Both the position numbers and the translations under genes were made by a program. A DNA stretch of 64,000 bases from Agrypnia vestita (taxonomy: Eukaryota; Arthropoda; Insecta; Trichoptera; Phryganeidae): NCBI GenBank assembly GCA_016648135.1, contig JADDOH010014948.1, forward strand, positions 1 through 64,000. Reading direction: 5' to 3'. Positions 1 through 11,115 of this stretch are shown piece after piece; the first letter of the stretch is position 1; the number at the start of each line of letters is the position of its first letter. The notes beneath the pieces were generated by a model. That model searched no databases, had not been told where the DNA came from, and saw only the letters and a list, made by a program, of their open reading frames with translations.

Positions 1-11
1 TATTTATTTTT

Positions 12-300
12 AGCGAAATTTAAAATAAATTAAATTTTAATAAATATTATTATTAAGTTCTACGGGTTAAGTATTTTTATGTGTTACAGCTGTTTCGGCT
101 TGTAAGGCCATTATCAAACAGTGGATATACCACGTACAAACGACTTATTTATACAATTTTAAGTTACTCCTTCCCATTTAGAGTAATTAGATATTTGTGG
201 TGAAGCCCTGCAGTAATGTACGTTTTTCCCGGGCACTTTTCACTAAAGGTGCCTCGGTTAACGTTATGCTTAATTATCAAAATTCCCCGTTTTCTGTAAG
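12..300 (+). repeat. Interspersed repeat, inverted relative to the copy at 43.13-43.35 kb
   Basis: This stretch matches the reverse complement of about 43,130-43,350 over most of its length. Shared landmarks are an AT-rich block with TAAATTTTAATAAATATTA, then CTGTTTCGGCTTGTAAGG, then CAAACAGTGGATATACCACG. No coding potential is seen and the ends are not defined, so I cannot assign a class. The left part may continue outside the window. Confidence 0.6.
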
Positions 301-1040
301 TGTTATTTATAAATATTATTTTAATTTATGTCCTTGATTATTGGTTTTTTAAAAATATTTAGAAGTGGAGAGAAGATCATTTTTTGTTGATTATTTAAAA
401 GTTTAATATTTGGATCCTTTTTATATTTATTTATTTCTAGTTGCTCAAGTAAATTCATCCTAAAACCTTTTGTTTCTATATGTAAAGGTTTTGGTTCTAA
501 CTATCTAATCTCAAGAAAGAACTTTACTTATTAATGGGGTAGACAGAAACCTACAACTAGTGGTGTAATTCTCAAGCGTACTTGCAAATCAAACGTTTAT
601 CGCTATCATGGCAGCATGCTCCATATCATTACACTTCCGACGTCAGGAAGAAAACACTACATTTTGTGTAAGGAAGAAAACTATACTAACATAAATTATT
701 GCAAAACTAGATCAATTCTTCATTTATTATTACAATCAAATGTACTTGAGTGCCGAAACAATAATCGTTTGCGAACACAGTATACAATGGAAGGATGGTT
801 ATTACGACGCTACACCTGTCCCTTCTGTGTACCCTAATCACCTCCCGACATAAGGGCCTACTCAAATTCAACCGATACTTAAATTCCCAAACATGAAAAC
901 AAATAATTCACCGAAGAACTGTAAAATAGAACGTGAATGGCGAAATTTGTTAAAAAATACTGACTTATGGAAATCAACTAGAAATGCAATGAACATCTCT
1001 GATTAAAAAAGGCGAACGCTTGTGAAAGCGAGACTACTTT
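300..1040. other. AT-rich stretch, nothing recognised
   Basis: No ORF with family resemblance, no RNA gene and no clear repeat is visible. A 73-codon open frame at 616-837 has no recognisable motif and is probably chance. Confidence 0.5.
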
Positions 1041-1122
1041 TATGTGGGTAATGTATTTAAAAACTAATGGCGCATAAATGAAAATTTCTTTAAGTTGGTA
1101 ACCCTTTTTAATATCTTGAAAT

Positions 1123-1136
1123 CGCCATCTAGCGGA
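1123..1136 (-). promoter_or_regulatory. CTCF-like sequence motif
   Basis: On the minus strand this reads CCGCTAGATGGCGA, which agrees with the animal CTCF core CCRSYAGRTGGCRC at 13 of 14 positions. It is a sequence match only; occupancy is unknown, and such motifs are also spread by repeats. Confidence 0.35.
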
Positions 1137-1468
1137 GGTAAGTGGGAAATTTGTGATAAAAACCACATTTGTTAACTTTCTTATAATTTTTAATTAAGAG
1201 CTCCTACATTGATTATCCAACTAAATTTTAATCACATTTATTATCAACCACAGTCATGTATGAAGGTACAATAACGATTTTACAAAAAAAGTCAGTCGCT
1301 CCCATTACCCGTTACCATTACATGCGGGTAATGAGAGCCTTTTTAACGTTTATATGGGAAATTGGAGCCATAATATTTACTCTTTCCCGAAAATTTAACT
1401 AAAAATAATTTAATTTAAATCTTAGTGGAACTATTTGTAAAACAACGAAAAACCAAGGACTCAAATTT

Positions 1469-1735
1469 TTACGGATCCAAACAAAAAGCACAAATATAAG
1501 TATCTGGACTATCACTGACAGAACATTCTATATGGGCCTAGTTTCCGCAACTTCTGCATCGGTACCATATATCCCCACTTTTTTCCATGGATAAACAAAT
1601 TGCACATAAAGCTTCCTCTTCTGAATATTCTGACTCTTTGTCGCAAATTGCATTTAGCCATGCTAGGCTACCATTACCCGTTGACCACCATTTTAAAAAG
1701 TAATAATATAAATATGTAATTCTACTTTCAATCAC
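1469..1735 (-). pseudogene. Transposase C-terminal Cys/His finger, broken by a stop
   Basis: Read on the minus strand, the frame gives an acidic linker, then a PHD-like zinc-binding pattern: C-x2-C (CAIC), WYRC-x2-C, G-stop-AHIEC, and finally YICAFC-LDP before a TAA at 1,471-1,469. In families with this tail (pogo/Tigger-like and related DNA transposons) the residue after CG is a Trp in a W-A-H-x2-C motif. Here that codon is TAG (1,540-1,538), so a Trp-to-stop change is likely. The N-terminal catalytic domain is not visible. Assignment to a transposase rather than a host PHD protein is inferred from this layout and the repeat context. Confidence 0.55.
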
Positions 1736-2624
1736 AATTTAACCAATTGACTTGTTAGTAAATGGATCTAGGGATGTAATAAGCATAAACATAATAAAAT
1801 AAGTATATAATTTCGTGCTTTCCTTGGCGCATGCAATCAGCAGTTTTTTATAAGCGTGGATCGAAAAACACACAACCGTCCCTCGTGACTTAACGCATGG
1901 CACTACCGACTCGTGTTCGTCAGGTGAAGTTTCTCGATAGTTGACAGTGTGTTTACGGTCGCAAGAATGTGCCTACTTTTCGTTCAATCATTTTTTCGCT
2001 CTTATTACCCGACGGCTCTCATTACCCTGTTCTCCCCTATCATGGATGACATAATAAGCTATTATGAACGATGCATTGGAGTAACCAGTAGAAACCTTGT
2101 ATTTTATCAGTGCTGTTTATTTATTAATATTTGTATGATTTTTATAGCGCCGTTTTCGTGAAAACTCACCTCAAGGGCATTTACAAATAAATATTTTACA
2201 AAACAACCTACTAGCCAATGTTATTTACATAGGTAGGTATACACTGGATAACATGCAAAAACATTAAATTTCGGTTAAAACTCTAGTTGAGAGGGCCAGA
2301 AACGATTAGGTAGTTTCTTGGAATAGAGACAATAGATCTAATTTAACAGTCTAATTCTATAAGTTTTTGTATAATTGTCTAAATAGGTGCGTTTTTAGTT
2401 GTTTTTTTGAACTGTGGTAAGCTGTCTGTTGGTTCTATAGGTTTTAATGCCATAATGTTTTATATAATGGTTACGCATAAAGTTTATTCTGGCTAAACAA
2501 AAAATTTCTGCCTTATTCTTGAAATAAGAACGCTTTAATTAGCTGCAGATAATTTCCTCCCACGCAAATCATTGACTGTTGTTTATTATAGAAACTCAAA
2601 TCGTTTTGTTTTGATAGATCGTTC

Positions 2625-2775
2625 AGTGCTATGTGAGTCGCAGACGACGGCCAGGCGTGCCCAGTCGTGAATTGCGAAGCGACAGATACCGAGCGAAATA
2701 ATCGGTCGCGACTTACCTAAGTGGCGAAATAAGTAAGAGCGATTTCTGTGTGCGAGAGTGGAATGTGCTAACGAG
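2625..2775 (+). promoter_or_regulatory. Possible promoter / 5' UTR exon
   Basis: In an otherwise AT-rich area this block is rich in CG dinucleotides and contains an arthropod initiator-like TTCAGTGC near 2,632. Such patches often mark insect transcription start regions. A good splice donor is seen only on the opposite strand (CTTAG|GTAAGTCGCG near 2,715-2,700), so direction is uncertain. No linked coding exon was found. Confidence 0.25.
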
Positions 2776-3269
2776 CGATTAATAAAGTGTACAAATACGA
2801 ATGATATATTGCGAAATAGTATTATTTAAAAAATAACGTTAAGTTTAATTCGTATTAAGTGAAGTTGTCCAATTAATAACTTATTAATAAATCGCTAATT
2901 AATTTCCAGTGTATTCGCTTGTCCTCTTCCTAGCCACGCCACGCGACAATGTGAACATTTGTATTTTGACGGACGTCGGGATATTGGTCTGTCGGGATTT
3001 TAAGTGTCGCGATCTCAATTTTGCGTGCCTATGTATCGGTCAAAATAAAGTCCTCGACTTTTGTACATCTCACTATTTCATACACTTGTTATTATTCAGC
3101 TTTTTCTTGACAATTTCTCAAATGACAAATCTTTAATTTTGAATATTTTTATCAAATTTTCATTTGTAAAATAAACATTTTATCCATATTTTTGATGTGT
3201 AACATCTTTTCTCTCCTCTTCCTGCAATCTGTGGCAGTGATTTCGTGGAAATGGACGGAAATGCGTAAC

Positions 3270-3330
3270 AGGAAATAAGACGCCGGGGAAGCGCGCGCTA
3301 TTTCATTCGACCAATGAGCGCGCGACAGAA
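3270..3330. promoter_or_regulatory. GC-rich palindromic patch with CCAAT box
   Basis: GCGCGCGCTATTTC and ACCAATGAGCGCGCG face each other as GC-rich arms, and the right arm follows an ACCAAT-GAG sequence resembling an NF-Y site. A small promoter element is possible, but there is no adjacent gene to support it. Confidence 0.2.
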
Positions 3331-5160
3331 AGATTGTCGTTTATAAACAATGAAATCTGACATCCGTATATTAAATTATATACTTGTGTTTTTTTAAAAC
3401 AAATATGAGACAATTACGATGTTCAAGCGATAATTTTTTTTATAGGATGAAAGATTGATATGTTAGTGTTTATGACAGAGAATTTTTTCCCTTCGAGGAA
3501 AATTAGACGGCGCGGATCAAATCAAAAACCTTCTAAAAAATATCACATTTGGACATTGAGAGACTGGCTTCAGAAATGTCAGTTTTATTAACATGTTACA
3601 TATTGTTGATATTCCATATGTAATATGTCGAGATATATTTGACTAAAATTAAGTTCGATATATCTTTAAACGATTTTTTCAAAAACAATAATGACCGTAA
3701 TGGATTCTAATCGTAATCGAAAGGCTTCAAACGAAAACATTACTAGAATGTGTGAAAATTGTGTCTTGGTCTTTGAACTTAAGCCTGCAGGCCGTACGCT
3801 TTGTCCTTGCTGATGAATTTCCGATTGAATCCTAAAGCATTGTATATAGGTGATGCTGAACTTTCTAATAAATCATCTTCAGTGAGAGCTTATTGTCATT
3901 TCAGAGGATATTAATTTATTTATCGGTAATACACGCCCTGAATTGAGCTTTAACTAAATATGAAAACAAAATGTTCAAATAGCATAGTTATCTAAATAAA
4001 CAAGAAAAAAAATTACAAAAATATGAAAGAATATCAACAATATTTAAATGCAATCAGTAATAAGCGCACAAGAAGAAAATGATTTTAAAAATAATAGTAA
4101 TGGTATTTTGACCGGTTCCACAATAACGGTTATTGTGTAAGTAATTGTATCGATGATTTGTAACTGATTTTTCGCAATTCAACGGTAAATCATGTGTACG
4201 AGTACTAAACAACAGTAATATCTCCCTTACCAGTCATCGATATAATCAGATACAAATCATGAATAACCAGTTGAAATAACGATTTGACCATCACTAAAAA
4301 AAAATCACCTAGATAAAAAAAATAATAGACTAAGTAAGTATGTAGGAAAACTATAAAATAGAAGACAAATAGATTTTTTTTGTGTATGTTGAGTATATGA
4401 GCATTAAATATGTCAATAGAGCTATATTGATTACCTAAGCGGTGAAATCTTTGTATAGGAGAATTCATGAAACAATTAATACGCTGGATGCCCACATAAA
4501 ATAGCTCACCATGTCACTACCCAGGAACTCAATATGTAGATAGGGATATATCAATAAGCAGAATGATCGCGTTTGGGGATGCGTAATCCTTCGAATGTAT
4601 GAAGGACAATCATTATGTCCGCGTCGAGTTAAAGTATAGTGTGGGTTTTAAACTGGATTTTTGTGCCATTAGGCCGTAGTTTTTTTAAAACTCTATGTTC
4701 AAAATGGGTCACCTTTATAATGGTCCTAAAAATTTTTGCTAACTCTAAAATTAAACCAAATTCGAATGTACGGACCGGTAATGAGGCGTTACACCATTAA
4801 GAGAAAAAGGTCAACTAACATTTTAACTAACATCCTAAGGGTTCAGTTACAAAGCAGTACTGTGAGTGGGTTGAAGCTTTTTTCAGTATTGAACATTTTT
4901 TCTAATTAATATTCGTAATTAAGACAATTTAGTGAAAACATTCACTGTCGATCTATTCCATCGTATATATATTAAAATAAGTAATTGCATGAGAGGCAAT
5001 TTCCTCGGGCGCAACACTCATTTTCAACATATTTTATGAGAATTTTAACATTTTTAAAGTGATTTGTTTAATATTTTTATTATTACGTAAACCTATATAG
5101 ATCTTCTAATAAAATTTATACATAGGAATATATTTCTAATTTCGCTTAAGATTTTGTTTC
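3330..5160. other. AT-rich intergenic DNA, nothing recognised
   Basis: Scattered short ORFs only (for example a 96-codon minus frame at 4,205-4,495 with hydrophobic low-complexity content). No motif, RNA gene or obvious repeat boundary was found. Confidence 0.45.
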
Positions 5161-5245
5161 CTGCGGCCTTGTAGTCCGATGGACATGAACTGGCTTCTCA
5201 TTTTCGAGTGTTCTGGGTTCAATTTATGTGATTTTCTCAAGGTGA
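5160..5245 (+). repeat. tRNA-derived SINE head, family A (degenerate)
   Basis: The sequence GCGGCCTTGTAGTCC...TGGACATGAACTGGCTTCTC...GGGTTCAATTT aligns by eye with the better preserved family A head on the minus strand at 33.38-33.56 kb. It has a recognisable pol III B-box-like GGTTCAA and a weak A-box. It lacks the long tail seen in that copy. Confidence 0.5.
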
Positions 5246-5724
5246 TTTTGACATGTTTCGCTTAAATAAATGTAAATTTAAAAAATTTAATGAACATTTC
5301 ACTCAAATCGCTGAAATTTTTACGTTCTTTTTTTAATCTTTTTTATTGCTGAAAAATTTTAAAAACAACAAGGCGTCTTATTTTTTAACTATTAATTGAA
5401 TATTTCAAAGCTTCGTATCTCGTTATGGAAATGACGTTGCAAGCGTTGACCCAGAAATTCCAGACGTAATAAACTATGTAAATACCATGACGCTGGTCAT
5501 AATCTTTAAGTAAAAATCTTTCAACTTTATAATAAAAATATAATATTCTATGCAAGTGGTTTGTCTTCTTTGTCATATTTATAACTCCCTACTACATTTT
5601 GAAACAAAAATACATACACAATTTACCAGAAGAGCCCAATTATGGTCTATGAAGAAGTGAATGTTGCATTAATACAGTCAATGTAATAATTGTAAAATTA
5701 ACAAACATTTTATTTATATGTATA

Positions 5725-6310
5725 CAGGGTGTACCAGAGCTAGCAGCAGAAACTTGGCCGGTAGATTCCTGCCTATGTTATGCCTGCGAATATAAGGCTA
5801 AAATTCGAGCAACCATGACCTAATATAAATAGTTATGGAGATATTCAATATCAAAGTTTCTTTTTTTTCAATATTTCTGACTTATTTTTTACAAAAAGTT
5901 TAACTATCTTTACAATAACTTATATCGTTTATGAAAAATTCATTTGCTTCAATACAAATTAAATAAAATGATAAAAACCTTCTAAAAAAAAACTTTTTTT
6001 TTTCAATTTTTGCAAGGTTTGTATCATTTTATTCAACTTTGTGTCTCGTTAGCTAGTCTAGCTAGTAGCAAAAAAGCGAATGAATTTTTCATAATCAATA
6101 ATGTAAGTTACTGTCATAATAATTCTAACATTTTGCATAAAATAAGTCAAAAATATCTACTGAAAAAAATGCAAACTTTGATATTGCATATTGCGTATAA
6201 CTATTTATATAAGGTCAAGGTTGCTTGAACATTTTCGACTCACTTTCAAGGCAGGAATAAAAAACCTGTAAAGTTTTTGCTACTGGTTATGAAATATCCT
6301 ATATATACAG
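5725..6310. mobile_element. Foldback (long inverted repeat) element, copy 1
   Basis: The left half (ACAGGGTGTACCAGAG ... ATATTCAATATCAAAGTTTC ... GACTTATTTTTTAC) recurs inverted in the right half (AAAATAAGTCAAAAATA ... GCAAACTTTGATATTGCATA ... TTGAACATTTTCGACTCACTTTC). The arms are roughly 250 bp and the centre contains facing AAAAACCTT / AAGGTTTGTATC sequences. Further copies lie at 49.45-50.0 and 55.98-56.69 kb. No transposase is present; this looks like a non-autonomous foldback family. Class is unknown. Confidence 0.65.
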
Positions 6311-6344
6311 TATATTTTTGACGGACTAAGGAAAACCGATGGTG

Positions 6345-6415
6345 GCTATGCCATGTAGTTACCGCGTCGTTGTCCGCGCGACCGAGGTTCGAATATTTCT
6401 CCAGCCGTATAATTT
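6345..6415 (+). repeat. tRNA-like SINE head (uncertain)
   Basis: GGTGGCTATGCCATGTAGTTACCGCG ends in GACCGAGGTTCGAATATTTC, a B-box-like run, about 45 nt after a weak A-box-like segment. It resembles tRNA-derived retroposon heads, but no second copy was found in this window. Confidence 0.3.
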
Positions 6416-6799
6416 GTTTTTTTTAGCCTTAAATTTGAAAGAAATTATTATATTTAGATATTACTGGAACACAAAAAAATTGTGAATTTGACTCAGTTAT
6501 GATATAAAATGATATTAATACATATATAACATCGATAATGTTTAGTTATATTGACGATGGCAACATTTACTTCTTTGAGGTGCCCGGTGTCTGCGAGAAA
6601 ATGATGAGTTCCCTCCAAATAGAATCCACGAATGAATCGAGAATGTATCAAAACCGACGAATGTCGAAAGATTAAAGACTAAGACTTGGCTAAAAAGAAT
6701 ACGGATGGAAGAATACAGAAAAATGAAAAAGGGGGAGAGATCGAAAATCGTCAAATCAACGTAAATAAATATTATAAACGAACCCGTCTGCACAAAATG

Positions 6800-8290
6800 T
6801 TATTTTTTCAGAGTACTCAACAACGTGGTAAATAGTTAAGATGAACCTTTATTTTTTGGTTGTTTAACTTTCTTACTTCTTGATTAATTAATTAATCTCA
6901 GTTCAAAGCTATTTTGCAAATTTAGTGAACATTTTGATGCTTGTCTGATTTTCGTTATTTTTCCATCTCGCTGCAAAAACCCACTCTTTTAAAAAAAAAT
7001 TCGAGAGAGAAAATCCTCGAATACTACAGAAAATCTTACGATGAGAATCTTACGTATTTTCCTTCTTAATATTTAATTATTAACAATTGTTATAACTGTA
7101 TTATTGTTTTATATATTTTTTCTGTAGATGTAGAAATATATTCGTTATATTTTTCTTGACGTGAGAGAATTTTATGGAAGAAAATATACATTGTATGTAG
7201 GTACTAGAGACCAATATTGATTAAACGAATTTATTACTTACTGTACAGTCAATTTACGTTGACTGTTCAATGGAAAATCGATTCCAACATTAAAAGTTCT
7301 TCGAAATAAGCATACTTATGTGTATCGTTATACATAATATCGTTTTTCAAATAAAAAACATTATTGTACAAAAGTTGTAACACATTACTGAAATCGCATT
7401 ATTATTTTTAAATTCAGTGTTTCAATAATAACTTAAATATGGCCCTAAATTAGCTTCCTAAATGTCAGAAATAAGTACTTTGGCCCAGTTATCAATAAAA
7501 ATTCAATAATATGTTTTCTTGGCTGGGCTCCATATAATTCTTTTTTTTTTGGTTCACACAGTGTAGGTATACGACGGTATAACTAACCATATACATATAT
7601 GTTCATTTTGAACAATGTATGAAGAAGGAAGAATCATTTTGTATTTTTTTTAATATACGAGATCATTTTTGACATATGGTATCGTTGAGTATTTATATCA
7701 CAATGAAATTGAATATTGACAGGACAATGATTTTTAACCATTTACCTTATAATTACGGAGTATAAATTTACACAGAGGTGAACATCACCTCTTTTTTAGA
7801 CAATGGGAATGGGTCCCCACGGAAGATTATCCTCCCTCAGGTACATTTATACTGCAGTTAAAGTATTTATTCTTGCATAATTAAATCCCCTAGAAAACAT
7901 AACGTATTTTTACAACAGACGTTGTTTTTTAATTTGTTTTCAATTCCGTTTCAAACTGATTCTCGTCAAGTAAAAAGAAAAATACGAGTTAAATAAATTT
8001 TTACCTTTTTCGCTATTTATTTGAATTACTTTATAGGTTTTACTTATACTTTTTTAAGAATTTTATTTATCATTTTGACTATTTATTTGACCTTTTCAAT
8101 ATTGTTTCAATATTAACAAGCTCGTAGTTATCTTTTTAAACAAGTCAAACTTAGTGGAAACAGCTGTGGAACCACACCGTGTACCAAAAAACTTACGTTA
8201 GTTAATGTCTACATATTTTGGAGGTCTATATTATGATTAAATTTCGAACAAGGCCATATATATATAAACAATATAATGAAAGCGCACAGT
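6800..8290. other. AT-rich DNA, nothing recognised
   Basis: No coding frame of interest and no repeat shared with the rest of the window was seen. Confidence 0.4.
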
Positions 8291-8364
8291 GAAAATTTAG
8301 GTCAGTGCACGCAATGTTCAATAGAAAATTTAGGTCAGTGTACGCAATGTTCACTAGAAAATTG
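8291..8364 (+). repeat. 33-bp tandem duplication
   Basis: A 33-bp unit starting GAAAATTTAGGTCAGTG and carrying ACGCAATGTTCA occurs twice in a row (8,291 and 8,324), followed by the first bases of a third unit at 8,357. The two units differ at only a few positions, so the duplication is fairly young. Confidence 0.85.
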
Positions 8365-8664
8365 TTTCAGAATGTAAGGGTTTTATATATTTTTTTCTGA
8401 AGTACTTTATTGCTTAATTAACTTATACTAAAGAGCTCGTCCAAATCCATACGAATATTTCGTTAGATTATCGACCCCCCCTTATAGTATCGAAGCTAAC
8501 AAATAAATCATTTATAGTTATTCTACTATCCACTACTAATATTTCACATGTACACAGTTGATAAAACAGTATTTTTTATACATTGTGTTCAAAAGAATAT
8601 TAAAGAACACAATATAATGTACTTGCATATAGTAAAAGGAACAATATCACAATATGTTACACCC

Positions 8665-8758
8665 TTTATATATATACTTATGTATTTTGTATATATGTAT
8701 GTATATATACATATATATCTATGTGTATATATATATATTATATATTATATATATATGA
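8665..8758. repeat. AT-rich microsatellite (TA/TATG/TATATA)
   Basis: Irregular runs of TATATA with TATG and TGTATA interruptions, without other content. Confidence 0.85.
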
Positions 8759-8767
8759 CGAATTATT

Positions 8768-8885
8768 TTCTGGGGGAACCCGCGCAAAACAGTCCTGAAA
8801 AGGACTTTTAAACTCCCGACGTTTCGAACAGGTAACACTGACCATTCTCAAAGGCCTCTTATTTAGAGTCCTGCCAAAACTGGAC
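8768..8885 (-). repeat. Retroelement-type repeat with degenerate hammerhead-like motif
   Basis: On the minus strand a segment with TTGAGAATGG...CCTGTTC is followed by GAAACGTCGGGAG, then a self-complementary AAAAGTCC/GGACT arm. GAAAC followed by GTC fits the second half of a hammerhead core, but the expected CTGANGA is replaced by TTGAGAA, so this copy cannot be called a ribozyme. Similar motifs occur at 16.4, 28.1, 59.6 and 61.35 kb. Confidence 0.4.
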
Positions 8886-10190
8886 GAGTAAACCCGACTG
8901 TTCGGGGCAAGAGCCAGAACAAAAGTAAATTAAAAATCCTAATTGGTGCTAAAAATTATTGATTTATTTATTTGTTTAATTGCCGACTTTGGGAACGGGT
9001 AATGACTTTACTAATTTGTTTTTCTATTATTGGTGAATTTTGTGGGTTAATTTTCAAAGTTGGGTTTTTTCCGGGAATTGCAGTATTACATGTGTTTGTC
9101 TCTAAGATGTTAGTCCAGGTATTTGGTATATCCTTAAGAATTTTTTTTAATAAATATAAAAGATAATAAAGTGTTTCATGCATATGAAGATACGTAGATG
9201 AGTATGAAGAATATGGAAAAGTACCTAAGAAGACAATATTAGGATATTTAAAAACTTATATTTACTAACCATGCATATTGTTACAAACTCGTTTGGTTTC
9301 AGTTTCTTATATATCAGACTATCGCATAGGGTGCGAGAAAGACAGGATGTCGTTGACCGTTTTCATTTTAGGTGTACTAAATTTAATGTTCACGTTGTTT
9401 CAAGTGCCGTGACAATAATTTACAACAGCAGTAAGAGTTGTGACTTTTAGGAAATATTGCTTTACGATTAGTAATACTAACAACATATTACTTTTTTCAA
9501 ATTGTGAAAACAGTAAAAGAAAAATAATATATATTTATTTTTTAATAAGAACATATTTCGTTGTGATGTTGTTCGATGACATTTGAAACAAAAAAAGGTA
9601 ATAAGTAGATACATACAAACAATACAATTAATATTTTTAACTTCAATCTACAATGTTGCTGAATCAATTGGGAAAAAAACATTTAAAACAAAGTTGAACG
9701 TATTAGAATGATATACGAGAAAATGTATGTATGGAAAAATTATTTAGTGACTTCCGGGTTACGAACTAGGAACCTTTTTCCGAAAAGGCAAAAATATTTT
9801 TTGATTTGATAGATTTGTTTTGTACATCTTTCTAATTTGTTTTAAAAAATATGTTTTCAAACAAAGCTGTACATACTCGTATATTCGAATGATCTGCCTT
9901 TATTGAAGATGAAAAGTGAGAAGATGTGTATACTTATTTATTAATTACATTACATATTTTTCAGCGTCCAGCGTGCGAAAAATGTTTGAAAGTTTTACAA
10001 AAAAGCCTGGAAATGAAATTTGTATAATTTTGTAAAGGATGAAACGTATTACAGGAAAATAATTTAAGAAAATGTATTAAATGAAAATTTTATTTAATTT
10101 TTAAGTGCTATAACAGGCCACGAGATCCAATTAATGTAAGGAAACAGTTCACAAAATACCTACTCAGGTATCAGAAAATCACATTGATGT
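8886..10190. other. AT-rich DNA, nothing assigned
   Basis: A 71-codon minus-strand open frame (9,183-8,968) lies just 5' of the ribozyme-like repeat on the same strand and could be a remnant of that element, but I see no recognisable domain in it. Confidence 0.35.
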
Positions 10191-10272
10191 AATGTCACAC
10201 CAGGAATCGAACTCGAAACATCCGGTATGAAAAGTCTGTGTTATGCCCACTGGTGACTACGGAGGCCACCAT
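10190..10272 (-). repeat. tRNA-derived SINE head, family A
   Basis: On the minus strand it reads GGTGGCCTCCGTAGTCACC...GTGGGCATAACACAGACTTTTCATAC...TTCGAGTTCGATTCCTGGTG. It keeps an A-box-like TAGTCACCAGTGG and a B-box-like AGTTCGATTCC and aligns with the copies at 5.16 and 33.4 kb. Confidence 0.6.
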
Positions 10273-10559
10273 TATAGATCATAAAGCAAACATCAATTAC
10301 ATATACATTATAAATATTCCGTTTGTATATGGTTAAGTATTACAAAATATGATGAAATCTACGAAATATAATATTAACTAAAGATTTACGATTTCAAACG
10401 AAAAATATTACTGATAAATGGATTTTTCCGTGTATTTCTAATTGATTTATCTGGTTTGTTTTTAATATGGTAGAAATGTGCCGTAAAATTGTTACTTTTC
10501 ATAAAAATGTATTTTTTTTACTTAATATAAATATAGTATTATCGTAAAAAAGAGTGTGT

Positions 10560-11115
10560 AGTGTAGTAATAAGGATGAATAAGCGTGAAGTGCAGCGGAA
10601 AGCAATTGACAGCGAGTGGCGCTCGAGCGAAGTGTTTACCTCGGGGTGCTCGCCCCCTCGCCTCGCTCCGCTCCAGCGCCGGGCCTCCGCCGCCCCTTAT
10701 CGTCCGCCGTCGCGATCTCCCGGCATTCCCAAACGGCACCAGTAACATTACAGAACAATAATTAGTATTTCACTCGAGGACCGCGCGACAGTTCACCCGG
10801 CGACGGAGCGAGATCACTCTTCACTGCGCTGGCTGGCTGCTGTCATCGTCGGCGCGCGGGGGTGTCTTCATTCATGACGGCGGTCCTGGGCTGATCGCTG
10901 CGGCTGTTTACCGGCACATGTCGGAGCACCGCGCGGCGCACGTCAGCTCGGCTCGGCGGTCGCGCGCAACTCTCCCCTGCCGCTCCCCCGCCCGCCCGAG
11001 GGATGGGCGAGGTGAGGGATGTAGCGGACGCGTTCGCCGTTCACCCGCGAGACTTTTTAAAAATGCAAAGTTCTTCCGCTTTTCGTAAATAAACTGTTTA
11101 TTTTGCACTCGAGTG
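10560..11115. promoter_or_regulatory. CpG-rich island, probable promoter / 5' exon of an unseen gene
   Basis: About 500 bp with dense CG dinucleotides and long C- or G-rich stretches in a window that is otherwise mostly A and T. Overlapping short ORFs on both strands are compositional and none shows a domain. A good donor on the minus strand (CCCCGAG|GTAAAC near 10,645) is compatible with a leftward 5' UTR exon; the plus strand has no equally good donor. Either a promoter-exon of a neighbouring gene or, less likely, an unusually GC-rich repeat. It lies 24 kb upstream of the first visible PHF14 exon, so it could also be that gene's distant first exon. Confidence 0.4.

Larger units (their letters stand above)
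1040..2030. mobile_element. Decayed DNA transposon remnant with repeated ATTACCCG motifs
   Basis: The octamer ATTACCCG or close variants occurs on both strands at about 1045, 1304, 1325, 1673, 2006 and 2022. One pair forms a hairpin near 1,298-1,340 (CATTACCCG ... CGGGTAATG). Repeated short subterminal motifs around a coding relic are typical of transposase-binding sites of cut-and-paste elements. The coding relic at 1,469-1,735 lies between them. Terminal inverted repeats were not found, so limits are approximate. Confidence 0.4.

Noticed and set aside
1900..1935. CTGACGA on the minus strand near 1.92 kb as a hammerhead
   Set aside because: The following sequence ACACGAGTCGG has no GAAAC at any suitable distance.
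3815..3835. CTGATGA at 3.82 kb as another hammerhead
   Set aside because: No stem II or GAAA box follows.
8548..8811. 87-codon ORF across the AT microsatellite
   Set aside because: It translates TATA repeats; no domain, pure low complexity.
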